Below, one piece after another: positions 7,729 to 16,531 of a stretch of 55,554 nt of DNA. The translations under genes were made by a program, and so were the position numbers. Below the pieces are notes generated by a model that ran no database searches, was not told where the DNA came from, and was given only the letters and a program-made list of their open reading frames with translations. The DNA comes from Fibrobacterota bacterium (lineage in GTDB: Bacteria > Fibrobacterota > Chitinivibrionia > Chitinivibrionales > Chitinispirillaceae), in assembly GCA_023436205.1 (NCBI GenBank), contig JAEZKC010000139.1, forward strand, positions 1 to 55,554, in the 5' to 3' direction. Numbering within the stretch: position 1 is the stretch's first letter; each line of letters opens with the position of its first letter.

Positions 7729-9657
7729 ATGCAGAGCAGAATTCATTTATTCCTTGAATCTCATCGAGCCGAATTGCTTCAGTGGTTGCAATCCCGCTTT
7801 GACATAACCACTTCAATCCCACAAAATGATTTCTCGCTTTGCCTCACCGACTTTCAATCTCTCGATAGAATCTCATCCCAGGTCAGAAGAATAAAGCAGG
7901 GCAATCCCCAGCTCTATATGCCGGTTCTCCTATTGGTAAGCAGAGATGACATCCTGCGGATCGATGGGCATTATAAAGAATCAGTCGATGAGGTGGTTCT
8001 GGAACCGGTGGTCTTTAATGAGATGGAATTCAGGATTGATGCGCTTTTAAAGTCTCATGAATTTTCCCTGAAAGCTCAGAAGCTTCAACAGAATCAAACA
8101 AAATTGCAGCTTCAGGCACAAAGGCTGGCCAACCTTTCAGAAAACGTACCCGGAATGCTATTCCAGTTTGCAGTTTTACACGACGGAACACGTAAATTTG
8201 AATACATCAGCGAAGGAATCAAGGACATTTTTGGTATTGAACCCGAAGAGGGACTTAAAGACCCGATGAAAATCATTGGCACGGTACATCCCAATGAAAT
8301 AAATCTGTTTCTTGCAACCCTCAACCACGCTGTAGCTAATCACCAGCCCCTTTTCTGGCATGGTCGCTATATCATAAACGGAAAGACCAAATGGTTGAGA
8401 AATGCTTCCACCCCGCATGTGACAAACTACGGTGAAACCTGGGACGGGGTTATAGTCGATGTGACTGCATTCAAAGAAGCGGAAGACAAAATTCGGGACC
8501 TGGCCAAATTCAATGAACAGATTATCGAAAATACTCATGAGGGGCTGGTGGTATGCGATACTGCTCTGCGTATCACTAAATGGAACCGCAGCATGGAAAA
8601 AATTAGCGGACTTCCTCGGGAGCGGGTTATCGGACAGCATCCACTGAAAGTGTTTTCGTTCTTCAACACCGAGGAAAAGGTTCTGTTTGAGCAGGCGCTT
8701 GAGGGCAAGCGGGTGCAGACAGGTGATTATCCTTTTGAATTTACAGAGAGCGGTGCCAGGGGGTGGGCCCAAAATACCCATGTTCCCCTTCGCAATGCAA
8801 AAGGAGAAATTATCGGAGTACTCTGTGCAGTAAACGAAATAACTGCCCGAAAAAAATTTGAACGAGAGCTCAGAAAAACCGTTATTGATTTGGAAAGAAC
8901 TAATGAAGAATTGAAAACAATCAATACAGAACTTGAAACCGCCTACGAAAGGCTAAAAGATATCGACAAAGCCAAAACGGAATTTGTCAGCACAGCATCA
9001 CATGAAATAAGAACACCTCTGGCGGGCATTTTGGGTTATGTGCAGACGATTCTTTCACCAGATCTCGATATCCCCGACAAAAAAGAAAAAGAGTACCTTC
9101 AGATCATCGAATCAGAAACCAGGCGTCTGAATGAGCTTGTGAATACTATGCTGAATATATCACGGCTCGATGCAGGCAAGCAAAAGCTTCAACTGAGCAG
9201 TTTCTCCCTTTCAGATCTGGTGCGTGCCACAATTGCTGCCACTTTTTCAAAAAACAGGAATGAGGTTCTGTTTAAGGTGACAGAAAAAGACCGGGGGTTG
9301 GTGCAGGCAGATAAGCAGCAGATAGGTCTTGTGATACAAAATATTCTCTGTAATGCGATCCGCTATACGCCTGTGGGCGGAGAAATCGATATCACGATCG
9401 ATATAGCACCCGGAAAGGTAATCGTGTCCGTTAAGGATCAGGGGCCGGGTATTCCCGCGGATAAACTCGAGGTTGTCTTTGAGAAGTTCTACAGAATCAA
9501 AGAAGACACAAGCACATCGGGTCGGGGAAGCGGGCTGGGGCTTTCCATTGCGCGGGAGATTATAAAAGCCCACCACGGAGAAATCTGGGCTGAATCTGTT
9601 TTGGGTGAAGGGAGCACGTTTTATTTCACGCTGCCTGTATCGGTTGACCGGCAATAA
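7729..9657 (+). CDS. PAS domain sensor histidine kinase with N-terminal receiver-like domain
   Basis: This is a 642-residue cytoplasmic kinase; no membrane segment is evident. Residues 1-115 resemble a degenerate receiver domain. A coiled coil follows at 115-140, then two PAS domains at about 140-255 (with a PAC-like DGVIVDVTAFKEAE) and 260-375. A second coiled coil at 375-415 links to the kinase core. The H-box reads ASHEIRTPLAG with the phosphoacceptor His425. The N-box is QNILCNAIRYTP, the G1 box DQGPGIP and the G2 box GRGSGLGLS. AAAGGAG lies just upstream of the ATG. No response regulator gene is adjacent, so it is an orphan kinase here; its signal and partner are unknown. Confidence 0.92.
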   Translation: MQSRIHLFLESHRAELLQWLQSRFDITTSIPQNDFSLCLTDFQSLDRISSQVRRIKQGNPQLYMPVLLLVSRDDILRIDGHYKESVDEVVLEPVVFNEMEFRIDALLKSHEFSLKAQKLQQNQTKLQLQAQRLANLSENVPGMLFQFAVLHDGTRKFEYISEGIKDIFGIEPEEGLKDPMKIIGTVHPNEINLFLATLNHAVANHQPLFWHGRYIINGKTKWLRNASTPHVTNYGETWDGVIVDVTAFKEAEDKIRDLAKFNEQIIENTHEGLVVCDTALRITKWNRSMEKISGLPRERVIGQHPLKVFSFFNTEEKVLFEQALEGKRVQTGDYPFEFTESGARGWAQNTHVPLRNAKGEIIGVLCAVNEITARKKFERELRKTVIDLERTNEELKTINTELETAYERLKDIDKAKTEFVSTASHEIRTPLAGILGYVQTILSPDLDIPDKKEKEYLQIIESETRRLNELVNTMLNISRLDAGKQKLQLSSFSLSDLVRATIAATFSKNRNEVLFKVTEKDRGLVQADKQQIGLVIQNILCNAIRYTPVGGEIDITIDIAPGKVIVSVKDQGPGIPADKLEVVFEKFYRIKEDTSTSGRGSGLGLSIAREIIKAHHGEIWAESVLGEGSTFYFTLPVSVDRQ

Positions 9658-9733
9658 TAACACTGAAAAGGCATATTTCATGATGCTAAACATTGGCGAG
9701 CACCGCAGCATAAGCGTGGCTGTGGACTACAAA

Positions 9734-10147
9734 TTATTTCTGAAACTGCTCCCCCGTCCCCTCCTCAATGTCTTTAAGCCTGGTCTGCAGTGCATCACAT
9801 GAACGCTGAATCTCAAGAACTGAAAGAGCAAGTGAAGCCATCAGTGCAAGAAGCGCTGTCACAAAGATTACTTCCGAAGCCACTACAAACCCAAGAAAGA
9901 GCGTGAACATGGAAAGAGTACAGAGAAGAAAGCTTACAGCCCCAAGAAACTGCATGTTGCGTATGAGAAGAATGCGCTTTTTAATGCTCTGAATCTGTGA
10001 AAGGAGAATAGTATCCGGGTTTTCTTTATACTGACGGTGGAGTTCACGGATAAGAGCGGCCAGGGCAAGAAAGCGGTTGGTGTATGCAAGAAGCAGAAGA
10101 GATATGGCTGAAAAGAGTAGCGTTGGTGTTGTCAATGTAAACTGCAT
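9734..10147 (-). CDS. DUF2721 family membrane protein
   Basis: The N-terminal phrase PTLLFSAISLLLLAYTNRF matches the DUF2721 signature. There are three hydrophobic helices, at about residues 8-30, 65-90 and 90-112. The C-terminus is short and charged and may form a coiled coil. The ATG at 10147 is preferred over an in-frame TTG two codons upstream. Function unknown. It is convergent with the histidine kinase gene and divergent from the pseudogene that follows. Confidence 0.75.
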   Translation of the reverse strand: MQFTLTTPTLLFSAISLLLLAYTNRFLALAALIRELHRQYKENPDTILLSQIQSIKKRILLIRNMQFLGAVSFLLCTLSMFTLFLGFVVASEVIFVTALLALMASLALSVLEIQRSCDALQTRLKDIEEGTGEQFQK

Positions 10148-10232
10148 GTCCAAGTCCGGGAGAAAGGATAGACGGTGGTGATAGAGATTACAAATTTGCT
10201 CAAGAGCTTCACTCCATTGGTTTTAATTTTTT

Positions 10233-10663
10233 TTGAAGAGAATCAGAATAACCTTTCATGGACCAGTCGTATTGAGGAAGCTATTCCCTTGGTGGTCAAG
10301 GTTCCCTCCTTTGGCATATATACAACCTATAAAAAATGTAATATTTCACTTAGGCCCCGCAATCGAAATATCATTTGTTCACGATGAGACGAAGCCAGTC
10401 AATGCTAATGATAATTTTACAATTAGTGAAGGACTTCCTTTAACCCCATGGATAGTTGCAGAAGGTGGTTATAGAATTTTGCGCCCGCTTGAACTTTTTG
10501 TCAATTCACAGTACGCTCCCTATGTGCTTTATGCTTCAATACAGATTTTGAGGCTGGAATGCGGTTCGGTGTGTCACTTGGAGTTCGTTTTTTCTCAAGA
10601 GTTAAAAAATATCTATGCTCTGAAAATAGCACAATTATCCACACATTGAGTTCTGTATTATAG
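10233..10663 (+). pseudogene. Frameshifted C-terminal remnant of an outer-membrane beta-barrel protein
   Basis: One frame reads LGPAIEISFVHDE, then TPWIVAEGGYRILRPLEL and SQYAPYVLYASI up to about 10543. A second frame, offset by two bases, continues sensibly with DFEAGMRFGVSLGVRFFS to a TAG at 10661-10663. Alternating hydrophobic residues and the RFGVSLGVRF ending are typical of the last strands of an outer-membrane barrel. No start region or signal peptide is recognisable upstream of about 10310. I read it as a decayed C-terminal fragment. The exact left boundary is uncertain. Confidence 0.5.
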
Positions 10664-10730
10664 ATTTTTTAAATAGCAGAAACACTAAAATGGATTCAGA
10701 TTAACCCCTGACATTATTTCAACCCCCAAC

Positions 10731-11720
10731 TCAATACTTACATTGTTGCTGAAAGAAAAGAACTGGTGGTTCTTTTTCTGGCCTAACTTTATATTTTCTA
10801 TACATCCATTCATAGACTCTTTCATAATAAACCCTGACAGCAGCACTATCATTTTTAATTACTGCGGCGCTGTATGCATTGCTCAACTCTTGTTCCAGAA
10901 TCGGTTCCCCGGGGTGATAATACGATAGCGCTTTCAGAAACTCATACTGAAGGGTGGTGGCAATACAGTTGCCCTGCATTTCGAAAACTGAATCGGCACA
11001 CTTTGTTATCACGTGATCAATGGCGTTTAGTTGGCCTGTGAATAACAGTTCTTTCATGGCTATCTCTTTTTCTTCATACCCATGTGCACTATCGAAAGAC
11101 TTTATCAGTGCCTTTACCGCATCGGAATCACCAAATCGGCCCTGCACCTTGAGAGGAAGCTCATAGTCATCCGAGAAGAAAGCATTAATCTCTTCATTAC
11201 TGAACCTGAGGAGTGCGGCCATCTCAGCTTTTGAAGACAGTGATATGTACTTTGTATCGAAAAATTGAATAATTCTCTTTTTATGAGGAAGTATAGCATC
11301 ATAAGAGGTCCTCTTTGTCAAGAAATTGAAGGTCTGAATTCTTTCGCTGATCGACATACTTGTATCGCAAAAAAAGGATACATAAAGATCAACAATGAAT
11401 GGGTCATTCACATTTCTTTTCCCGATATTACCAGGAAATTTATGGAAAAACCTGTTAACTATATGCTTGATATCAAAAACCAGCGAATCGGATAGTTTGC
11501 TCATATCTTCCTTTTCTAATTTTATTATCCAATCGTATCTGCATTGTTCGTCTTCAAGCTGGTTCATCGAAATTTTGCAAAGGCTGTCCCGAACGACCAT
11601 CTTTAGATACTCCAGATGGTCTGAAATACAAAGTCTTGTATCTCCGCAAGCATGCGTACATATAAACAGCATGAAAAAAATGATAAATGATTTTTTGAAG
11701 CAGAAGGTTCGAGATGTCAT
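10731..11720 (-). CDS. Hypothetical exported protein (329 residues)
   Basis: The family is not recognised. Residues 1-26 look like a signal peptide: positive residues, then a hydrophobic run ending near THACG. A lipoprotein cleavage at the Cys in that stretch is possible but the lipobox is poor. The rest appears alpha-helical with a repeating helix-turn-helix feel (residues about 150-290), compatible with HEAT-like repeats, and contains several Cys. AAGGA lies upstream of the ATG at 11720. It stands alone, upstream of the pseudogene and downstream of tRNA-Pro on the same strand. Confidence 0.75.
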   Translation of the reverse strand: MTSRTFCFKKSFIIFFMLFICTHACGDTRLCISDHLEYLKMVVRDSLCKISMNQLEDEQCRYDWIIKLEKEDMSKLSDSLVFDIKHIVNRFFHKFPGNIGKRNVNDPFIVDLYVSFFCDTSMSISERIQTFNFLTKRTSYDAILPHKKRIIQFFDTKYISLSSKAEMAALLRFSNEEINAFFSDDYELPLKVQGRFGDSDAVKALIKSFDSAHGYEEKEIAMKELLFTGQLNAIDHVITKCADSVFEMQGNCIATTLQYEFLKALSYYHPGEPILEQELSNAYSAAVIKNDSAAVRVYYERVYEWMYRKYKVRPEKEPPVLFFQQQCKY

Positions 11721-11872
11721 CCAAATCCTTTCGTAACTGACTCATCAGAAGTTCAGTCGATTGTGAGATTTAAGCCATTACTGCCAAATCTCGTCGATTG
11801 GATTATCACAAATTTTAAATCTGAAAAAACGACACATATCAACCAGCATTATAAAAATAGTACAAATAAAAA

Positions 11873-11910
11873 AAAGCGGCCTGAAACTTTCGTTTCAGAA
11901 CCGCTTTTTT
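11873..11910 (-). terminator. Intrinsic terminator behind tRNA-Pro
   Basis: A long hairpin pairs AGCGG-CTGAAAC with GTTTCAG-CCGCT around a TTTC loop, with a two-base mismatch inside. It is flanked by A-runs on one side and T-runs on the other, so it could act in both directions. It starts three bases after the encoded CCA of tRNA-Pro, on the minus strand. Confidence 0.8.
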
Positions 11911-11913
11911 TTA

Positions 11914-11990
11914 TGGTCGGGGTGAAAGGATTTGAACCTTCGACCACTTGAACCCCATTCAAGTGCCCTACCAGGCTGGGCTACACCCCG
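11914..11990 (-). tRNA. tRNA-Pro (anticodon GGG)
   Basis: Read on the minus strand, the acceptor CGGGGTG (11990-11984) pairs with CACCCCG, followed by A73 and an encoded CCA ending at 11914. The anticodon arm is CTTGA-ATGGGGT-TCAAG, with GGG at positions 34-36 and the G37 expected of proline tRNAs. The T arm carries TTCAAAT. The D arm GCCC...GGGC is intact. It has its own promoter and terminator. Confidence 0.95.
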
Positions 11991-12003
11991 ATCAAGTGCA
12001 TCA

Positions 12004-12032
12004 AATATAGTTTCCGGTTGCGGGGCAAACAA
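12004..12032 (-). promoter_or_regulatory. Promoter of tRNA-Pro
   Basis: On the minus strand, TTGTTT (12032-12027), a 17-base spacer and TATATT (12009-12004) precede the tRNA by 13 bases, the usual distance. Confidence 0.55.
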
Positions 12033-12098
12033 GCTCAAAAATCGCTGCGCTTGTCTCCCCTCTCAAATAATAATTATCATTCTTCAAACAACAATTCC

Positions 12099-13712
12099 TC
12101 AGACTCCCTCAAAGACTTCCTGCAGGTGCTTCTCCTCCGGAGCCCTGGTCAGCAGACTGACCACTATGGTGGCGATAGCCGAAATCGGAAGCGACACCAC
12201 AATGGGATCAAGGTTCTGAAGCCAGGCTGCACTGGCCAGGCTATCCACGCCAAATAGTGCCTTGCAGAGGCCAAGAGGCTTTGATTCTTTAAGATGCACA
12301 AAGGCCAGCCAGAATGAACTCATGACCACTCCGCTTATAAAGCAGGCCTTGGCTCCCGCCTTGGTGATCTTTTTACTGTAGAGCGCCCCGAAATACATGG
12401 GCAGAAACGCAGCGGCGCACAACCCGAAGAAGATGGCTGTGCCTAAAGCGATAATGGCAGATCCCTGTTCGAAGAACTTGGGAAGAAAATATGCCAGAAG
12501 CGCACTGATAATAATGGTGAAACCCATGGCGATCTTAATGGTAAGCACCGGATTTTTTGTTTTCACATTGAATCCGTGCTGCAGTACATCACGCCCGATT
12601 GCCGCTCCCATGGTGTGAAACTGGGAAGACAAGGTGGACATGGCTGCAGAGAGCAAGGTTACCATGAAAATGGCTGTAAACCAGGAGGGCATCGCTTTAT
12701 TGATAAACAGCGGTATGATATTGTCAGTTTGTTTGTCAACCGCAAGAAAGGAGATCTTTCCCATGGTATCCGGGAGCACGTCGTGAAAATACACATTGCT
12801 CAGTGCACCCACTATGAATGCCACTCCGGTCATGAAGAAAATGAAAATGCCACCCACCAGAACCGCTCTGTTAAGCTCCTTGTTGCTCTTAACGGTCATG
12901 AATCGAACCACAAGCTGAGGTTGAGCCAGAACACCTATACCAACCCCCAGCACAATAGTGGTCACAAGCTGCATCCAGAATGGCGAACCGAACCGGGGCA
13001 TTGATGTCCATCCCTGATGTCCCGCCGCACCGAACACGGAAATCGCTTCCCCTTTTATCGCAGTAAGGGCCGCATGAGCCTGCCCTACTCCGCCCAGTTT
13101 TGCATAGGTGAAGATCAGAAGAAGGGACATACCGATAAACATGATGGCCCCCTGGAATGCATCGGTGTAAAGCACCCCCTTGAGCCCTCCCAACACAACG
13201 TAAACAGCCACTATGGCGATAAAGGAAACCAGGGCAACATCATAATTAATCCCCATAGTCTGGAAGATGAACTGCGCACCACCGATAATCACTGCACCGG
13301 TATAAAGCGGCATAGCCACAAAAATCAGCAGCCCCGAAGCAGTCTGAAGAAACTTTGACTGAAAACGTTTACCTATAAATTCGGGAAAAGTGTGTGCGTC
13401 GAGGTTATGGCCGATTTTACGGGTGCGCTTGCCGAATATGGCGAAAGCAATGAAAATACCAACAAGTATATTGAGAAAGGTTAGCCAGAGGATACCCATC
13501 CCGAAAACCGCAGCAGCTCCTCCAAAACCAATGATAGCGCTGGTGCTGATAAAGGTGGCTCCGTAAGAAATCGCCATCACGATGGGGTGGCTTTCTCGCC
13601 CGGCAAGCAGGTAATCAGCGGCACTGCGGGTACGGCGATATCCCATGTAAACCAATACGCCATTTATCAGAAGAAAAACAGCAACTATACTGCCCAGAAG
13701 CACCATACTCAT
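12099..13712 (-). CDS. Sodium:solute symporter family protein (copy 1)
   Basis: This is a 537-residue SSS-family transporter with about 13 predicted membrane helices. It has the family's early phrase DYLLAGRESHPIVMAISYGATFIST and a G-rich stretch IIGFGGAAAVFG (residues about 32-75). The substrate cannot be read from sequence; organic acids or amino acids are typical. Its ATG overlaps the stop of the 66-residue membrane protein as ATGA, so translation is probably coupled. With that gene and the TetR gene it forms one transcript. The whole unit is duplicated immediately upstream (14721-17168) with the same protein lengths. Confidence 0.92.
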   Translation of the reverse strand: MSMVLLGSIVAVFLLINGVLVYMGYRRTRSAADYLLAGRESHPIVMAISYGATFISTSAIIGFGGAAAVFGMGILWLTFLNILVGIFIAFAIFGKRTRKIGHNLDAHTFPEFIGKRFQSKFLQTASGLLIFVAMPLYTGAVIIGGAQFIFQTMGINYDVALVSFIAIVAVYVVLGGLKGVLYTDAFQGAIMFIGMSLLLIFTYAKLGGVGQAHAALTAIKGEAISVFGAAGHQGWTSMPRFGSPFWMQLVTTIVLGVGIGVLAQPQLVVRFMTVKSNKELNRAVLVGGIFIFFMTGVAFIVGALSNVYFHDVLPDTMGKISFLAVDKQTDNIIPLFINKAMPSWFTAIFMVTLLSAAMSTLSSQFHTMGAAIGRDVLQHGFNVKTKNPVLTIKIAMGFTIIISALLAYFLPKFFEQGSAIIALGTAIFFGLCAAAFLPMYFGALYSKKITKAGAKACFISGVVMSSFWLAFVHLKESKPLGLCKALFGVDSLASAAWLQNLDPIVVSLPISAIATIVVSLLTRAPEEKHLQEVFEGV

Positions 13713-13909
13713 TTTACACCTCCGGCCATTTCTGGTTCTACATTTTCCGGATCATGCTGTTCCCAGGCAATCTCCTCCTGTATCTCCTTTTTCTCATCTG
13801 TCTTAGGCAAATTCCAGTTCATGATTCCATAGACAACACAGAGCCCGGTAGCCACGATGCAGCACAGATATGCCAGCACCACTCCGGTTCCTTCAAGACC
13901 AAGAACCAT
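13709..13909 (-). CDS. Symporter small accessory protein (copy 1)
   Basis: A 66-residue protein with one N-terminal membrane helix (residues about 8-30) and an acidic, Pro/Glu-rich cytoplasmic tail. The phrase MVLGLEGTGVVLAYLCCI is nearly unchanged in copy 2. Such small proteins are found directly before SSS transporters and are thought to be accessory subunits, like the small subunit that precedes the acetate/pyruvate-type symporters. Its start overlaps the end of the TetR gene by 17 bases, with AAGGAG inside the TetR reading frame, and its stop overlaps the symporter start by four bases. Confidence 0.85.
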   Translation of the reverse strand: MVLGLEGTGVVLAYLCCIVATGLCVVYGIMNWNLPKTDEKKEIQEEIAWEQHDPENVEPEMAGGVK

Positions 13910-14546
13910 CGCATTTCTCCTTGTGATTTTGTGAATATATGCCGTTCTCTAAAATTTTTAAATACAAATCCCATTCACTCAAATACTCCTCACGCACTGC
14001 TTGCATTTCTTTACCCGAAGAGATGCGAAGGACGAAGTCATTTCTGGTTTTAACCAGAAGCCATACAAGAAGGTCCATAACCTGCTCTTTCGGAAAAGCC
14101 AGTCCCCTCTCGCTTACATCTCCGAAAACTTCATTAAACCGTGAGAAAAAGATCCTGCGGATATCAGATTGCAGCTCAGTATCGGTAACGGTTCCACTTT
14201 TAACTATAAAAAGTATTGATGATGGGTGCTCGATGTAAAAGTCAATGGCAATGGAGGCGATCATCCGGAAGCGGCAGAGAATATCCTGTGAAAGCTGCAG
14301 AGATTTTTCTGCAAGACGCAGTTCGATAAACCTGTACAGTGCAGAATACACATGATCAACAATAAATAAATAAAGGTCTCTTTTACTTGATATATACTCG
14401 TAGAGGCCGCCCTTGGATATTCCAGCTCTTTTTATGATTCGATCTGTGGAGCCCTGCTCATAACCGTGGGTGGCAAACTCCTCGATGCAGGCCTGGATGA
14501 TGGTTTCCCGCTTGGTTTGAGGAATTTTCTGAAAGCTTTGTTTCAA
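13893..14546 (-). CDS. TetR/AcrR family transcriptional regulator (copy 1)
   Basis: The N-terminal helix-turn-helix domain (residues about 10-57) has the TetR pattern: IIQACIEEFATHGYEQGST, then RIIKRAGISKGGLYEYISSK. The C-terminal ligand domain is not informative. I place the start at the TTG at 14546 and not at the ATG 29 codons upstream. This gives 217 residues and the sequence (L/M)KQ(S/T)F, exactly matching copy 2, which has no alternative to TTG. The longer reading would also translate through the perfect palindrome at 14578-14593. It probably represses its own operon and the symporter. Confidence 0.85.
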   Translation of the reverse strand: MKQSFQKIPQTKRETIIQACIEEFATHGYEQGSTDRIIKRAGISKGGLYEYISSKRDLYLFIVDHVYSALYRFIELRLAEKSLQLSQDILCRFRMIASIAIDFYIEHPSSILFIVKSGTVTDTELQSDIRRIFFSRFNEVFGDVSERGLAFPKEQVMDLLVWLLVKTRNDFVLRISSGKEMQAVREEYLSEWDLYLKILENGIYSQNHKEKCDGSWS

Positions 14547-14574
14547 AGAAGGTCCTGAGATGAGTAATGCAGCC

Positions 14575-14596
14575 AACCCGACTTGCAAGTCGGTTT
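14575..14596. promoter_or_regulatory. Probable TetR operator
   Basis: CCGACTTGCAAGTCGG (14578-14593) is a perfect 16-base palindrome. It extends to 22 bases (14575-14596) with one mismatched pair. It lies about 30 bases upstream of the TetR start codon. Size and ACCGAC..GTCGGT-like arms are typical of TetR-family operators. No equivalent is seen before the second TetR copy. Confidence 0.6.
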
Positions 14597-14616
14597 CAAT
14601 TTGCATCAATATACTA

Positions 14617-14634
14617 TTTGGATACGAATCCAAA
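14617..14634. promoter_or_regulatory. Second inverted repeat in the TetR promoter region
   Basis: TTTGGAT (14617-14623) and ATCCAAA (14628-14634) are inverted around four bases. On the minus strand the repeat overlaps a possible -35 TTTTGG, with a TATATT -10 16 bases further on (near 14607-14612). It may be a second binding site. Confidence 0.4.
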
Positions 14635-14720
14635 ACAGATACTTTACAGGGTTTTATAACAGACAGATAGGTCGTGCAGCGGGCAATTCGGGGCAGCTAT
14701 TCTACCCCGAACTTCATAGC

Positions 14721-16334
14721 CTATACTCCATCGAAAACTTTCTGCAAATGATTTTTCTCTGGTGCCTTACTGATATAGCTGAAAAGTATGGTCGCCAGAG
14801 CGGAGAGGGGCAGCGAAACCACGATAGGATCCAGAGTCTGCAACCAGGGAGCACTAGCCAGGCTGTCCACTCCAAATAGAGCCTTACACAGTCCAAGGGG
14901 CTTTGACTCTTTAAGATGAACGAATGCAAGCCAGAATGAGCTCACTGTTACCCCGCTTATAAAACAGGCTATTGCGCCGGTTCTGGTTACTCTTTTACTG
15001 TAAAGAGCCCCGATATAGAGAGGAAGAAATGTGGCCGCACAAAGCCCGAAAAAGATTGCGGTACCTATGGCAATGATGGCTGAACCCTGTTCAAAAAATT
15101 TAGGAAGACCGTAGGCCAGAAATCCACTGATTACAATTGTAAAGCACATCGCGATTTTTGTTGTAAGCACAGAATTTCTGGTCTTGATTTTCAGGCCATG
15201 CTCAAGAACATCTCTGCCGAAAGCCGTTCCCATAGTATGAAATTGTGAGGAAAGTGTGGTTATGGCTGCGGCCAGAAGAGTGACCATAAAGACACCAGTA
15301 AACCAGGAGGGCATAGCTTTATTTATGTAAAGTGGCATTATATTATCGGTCATCTTGTCCACCACCACAAAAGATACCTTGCCCAGCGTTTCAGGAAGAT
15401 AGTCATGAAAGTAGACATTACTCAGTGATCCCACAATATACGCAACACCGGTCATTACGAAAATGAAAATGGCGCCGACAAGCAGTGCACGGTTCAATTC
15501 CCGGTTACTCTTTACAGTCATGAAACGCACCACCAGCTGAGGCTGGGCCAGTACACCTATACCTACTCCCAGAACGATGGTGGTTACCAGCTGCATCCAG
15601 AGTGGAGACCCGAAGCGCGGCATGGATGTCCACCCCTGATGACCCCGGGCGCCAAAAAGTGCTAATGCCTCCGGTTTCAAGGCACTTAGGGCAGAATGAG
15701 CTTCAGTTACTCCGCCCAACTTCACATAGGTAAAAATGAGCAGCAGAGCCATTCCTATAAACATGACCGACCCCTGAAATGCGTCTGCATACATGACCCC
15801 TTTAAGGCCGCCAAAGAGCACATATACCGCCACAATCGCCACGAAAAACATCAGCGCCACTTCGTAGTTTATGCCTAAAGTCTGTTGAATGAACTGAGTT
15901 CCACCGATTATAACTGCTCCGGCATACAGCGGCATGGCCAGAAAAATTAGAAGCCCGGATGCTGTTTGCAGAAAATTTGACTGAAAACGCTTTCCAACAA
16001 ATTCTGAAAAAGTGTGTGCGTCAAGATTATGACCAATCTTACGAGTGCGTTTTCCAAAAACGGCAAAGGCAATGAAAATGCCAATGATGATATTAAGAAA
16101 AGTTAACCACAGCAGCCCCATTCCGAACACTGCTGCTGCACCTCCAAATCCGATGATTGCTGATGTACTGATAAAGGTGGCTCCATAGGAGATGGCCATC
16201 ACCATCGGGTGAGTTTTACGTCCTGCAAGAAGATAGTCGGTGGCACTGCGGGTTCCACGAAATCCAAGGTAAACCAGAAATGCGTTGATTGATAAGAAAA
16301 TTACCACAATAGTCCCAAGCAGCATCATATTCAT
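14721..16334 (-). CDS. Sodium:solute symporter family protein (copy 2)
   Basis: A 537-residue SSS transporter, the same length as copy 1 and very similar along its whole length; for example TRKIGHNLDAHTF, QLVTTIVLGVGIGVLAQPQL and HLKESKPLGLCKALFGVDSL are shared. Differences are scattered and conservative, which indicates an old duplication and not a recent one. It overlaps the small accessory gene by four bases (ATGA). The C-terminus again ends in a short cytoplasmic tail, with HLQKVFDGV here and HLQEVFEGV in copy 1. Substrate unknown. Confidence 0.92.
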   Translation of the reverse strand: MNMMLLGTIVVIFLSINAFLVYLGFRGTRSATDYLLAGRKTHPMVMAISYGATFISTSAIIGFGGAAAVFGMGLLWLTFLNIIIGIFIAFAVFGKRTRKIGHNLDAHTFSEFVGKRFQSNFLQTASGLLIFLAMPLYAGAVIIGGTQFIQQTLGINYEVALMFFVAIVAVYVLFGGLKGVMYADAFQGSVMFIGMALLLIFTYVKLGGVTEAHSALSALKPEALALFGARGHQGWTSMPRFGSPLWMQLVTTIVLGVGIGVLAQPQLVVRFMTVKSNRELNRALLVGAIFIFVMTGVAYIVGSLSNVYFHDYLPETLGKVSFVVVDKMTDNIMPLYINKAMPSWFTGVFMVTLLAAAITTLSSQFHTMGTAFGRDVLEHGLKIKTRNSVLTTKIAMCFTIVISGFLAYGLPKFFEQGSAIIAIGTAIFFGLCAATFLPLYIGALYSKRVTRTGAIACFISGVTVSSFWLAFVHLKESKPLGLCKALFGVDSLASAPWLQTLDPIVVSLPLSALATILFSYISKAPEKNHLQKVFDGV

Positions 16335-16531
16335 TTTGAGCCCCCCTCGACAGGCGCTTCCGCCAGGTCCGGATCGTGCTTCTCCCAGCTGATTTCCTCC
16401 TGAATCTCCTTTTTCTCATCTGTTTTAGGAAGATTCCAGTTTAGAATTCCATAAACAACGCACAATATGGTAGCGAGAATACAGCAAATGTAGGCAAGCA
16501 CCACTCCGGTTCCTTCAAGACCCAGAACCAT
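16331..16531 (-). CDS. Symporter small accessory protein (copy 2)
   Basis: A 66-residue protein, equal in length to copy 1. It has one membrane helix, a conserved NWNLPKTDEKKEIQEEI segment after it, and a variable acidic tail. It is translationally coupled on both sides: its start lies within the TetR frame (17-base overlap) and its stop overlaps the symporter start. Conservation of the post-helix segment suggests it contacts the transporter; this is inference. Confidence 0.85.
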   Translation of the reverse strand: MVLGLEGTGVVLAYICCILATILCVVYGILNWNLPKTDEKKEIQEEISWEKHDPDLAEAPVEGGSK

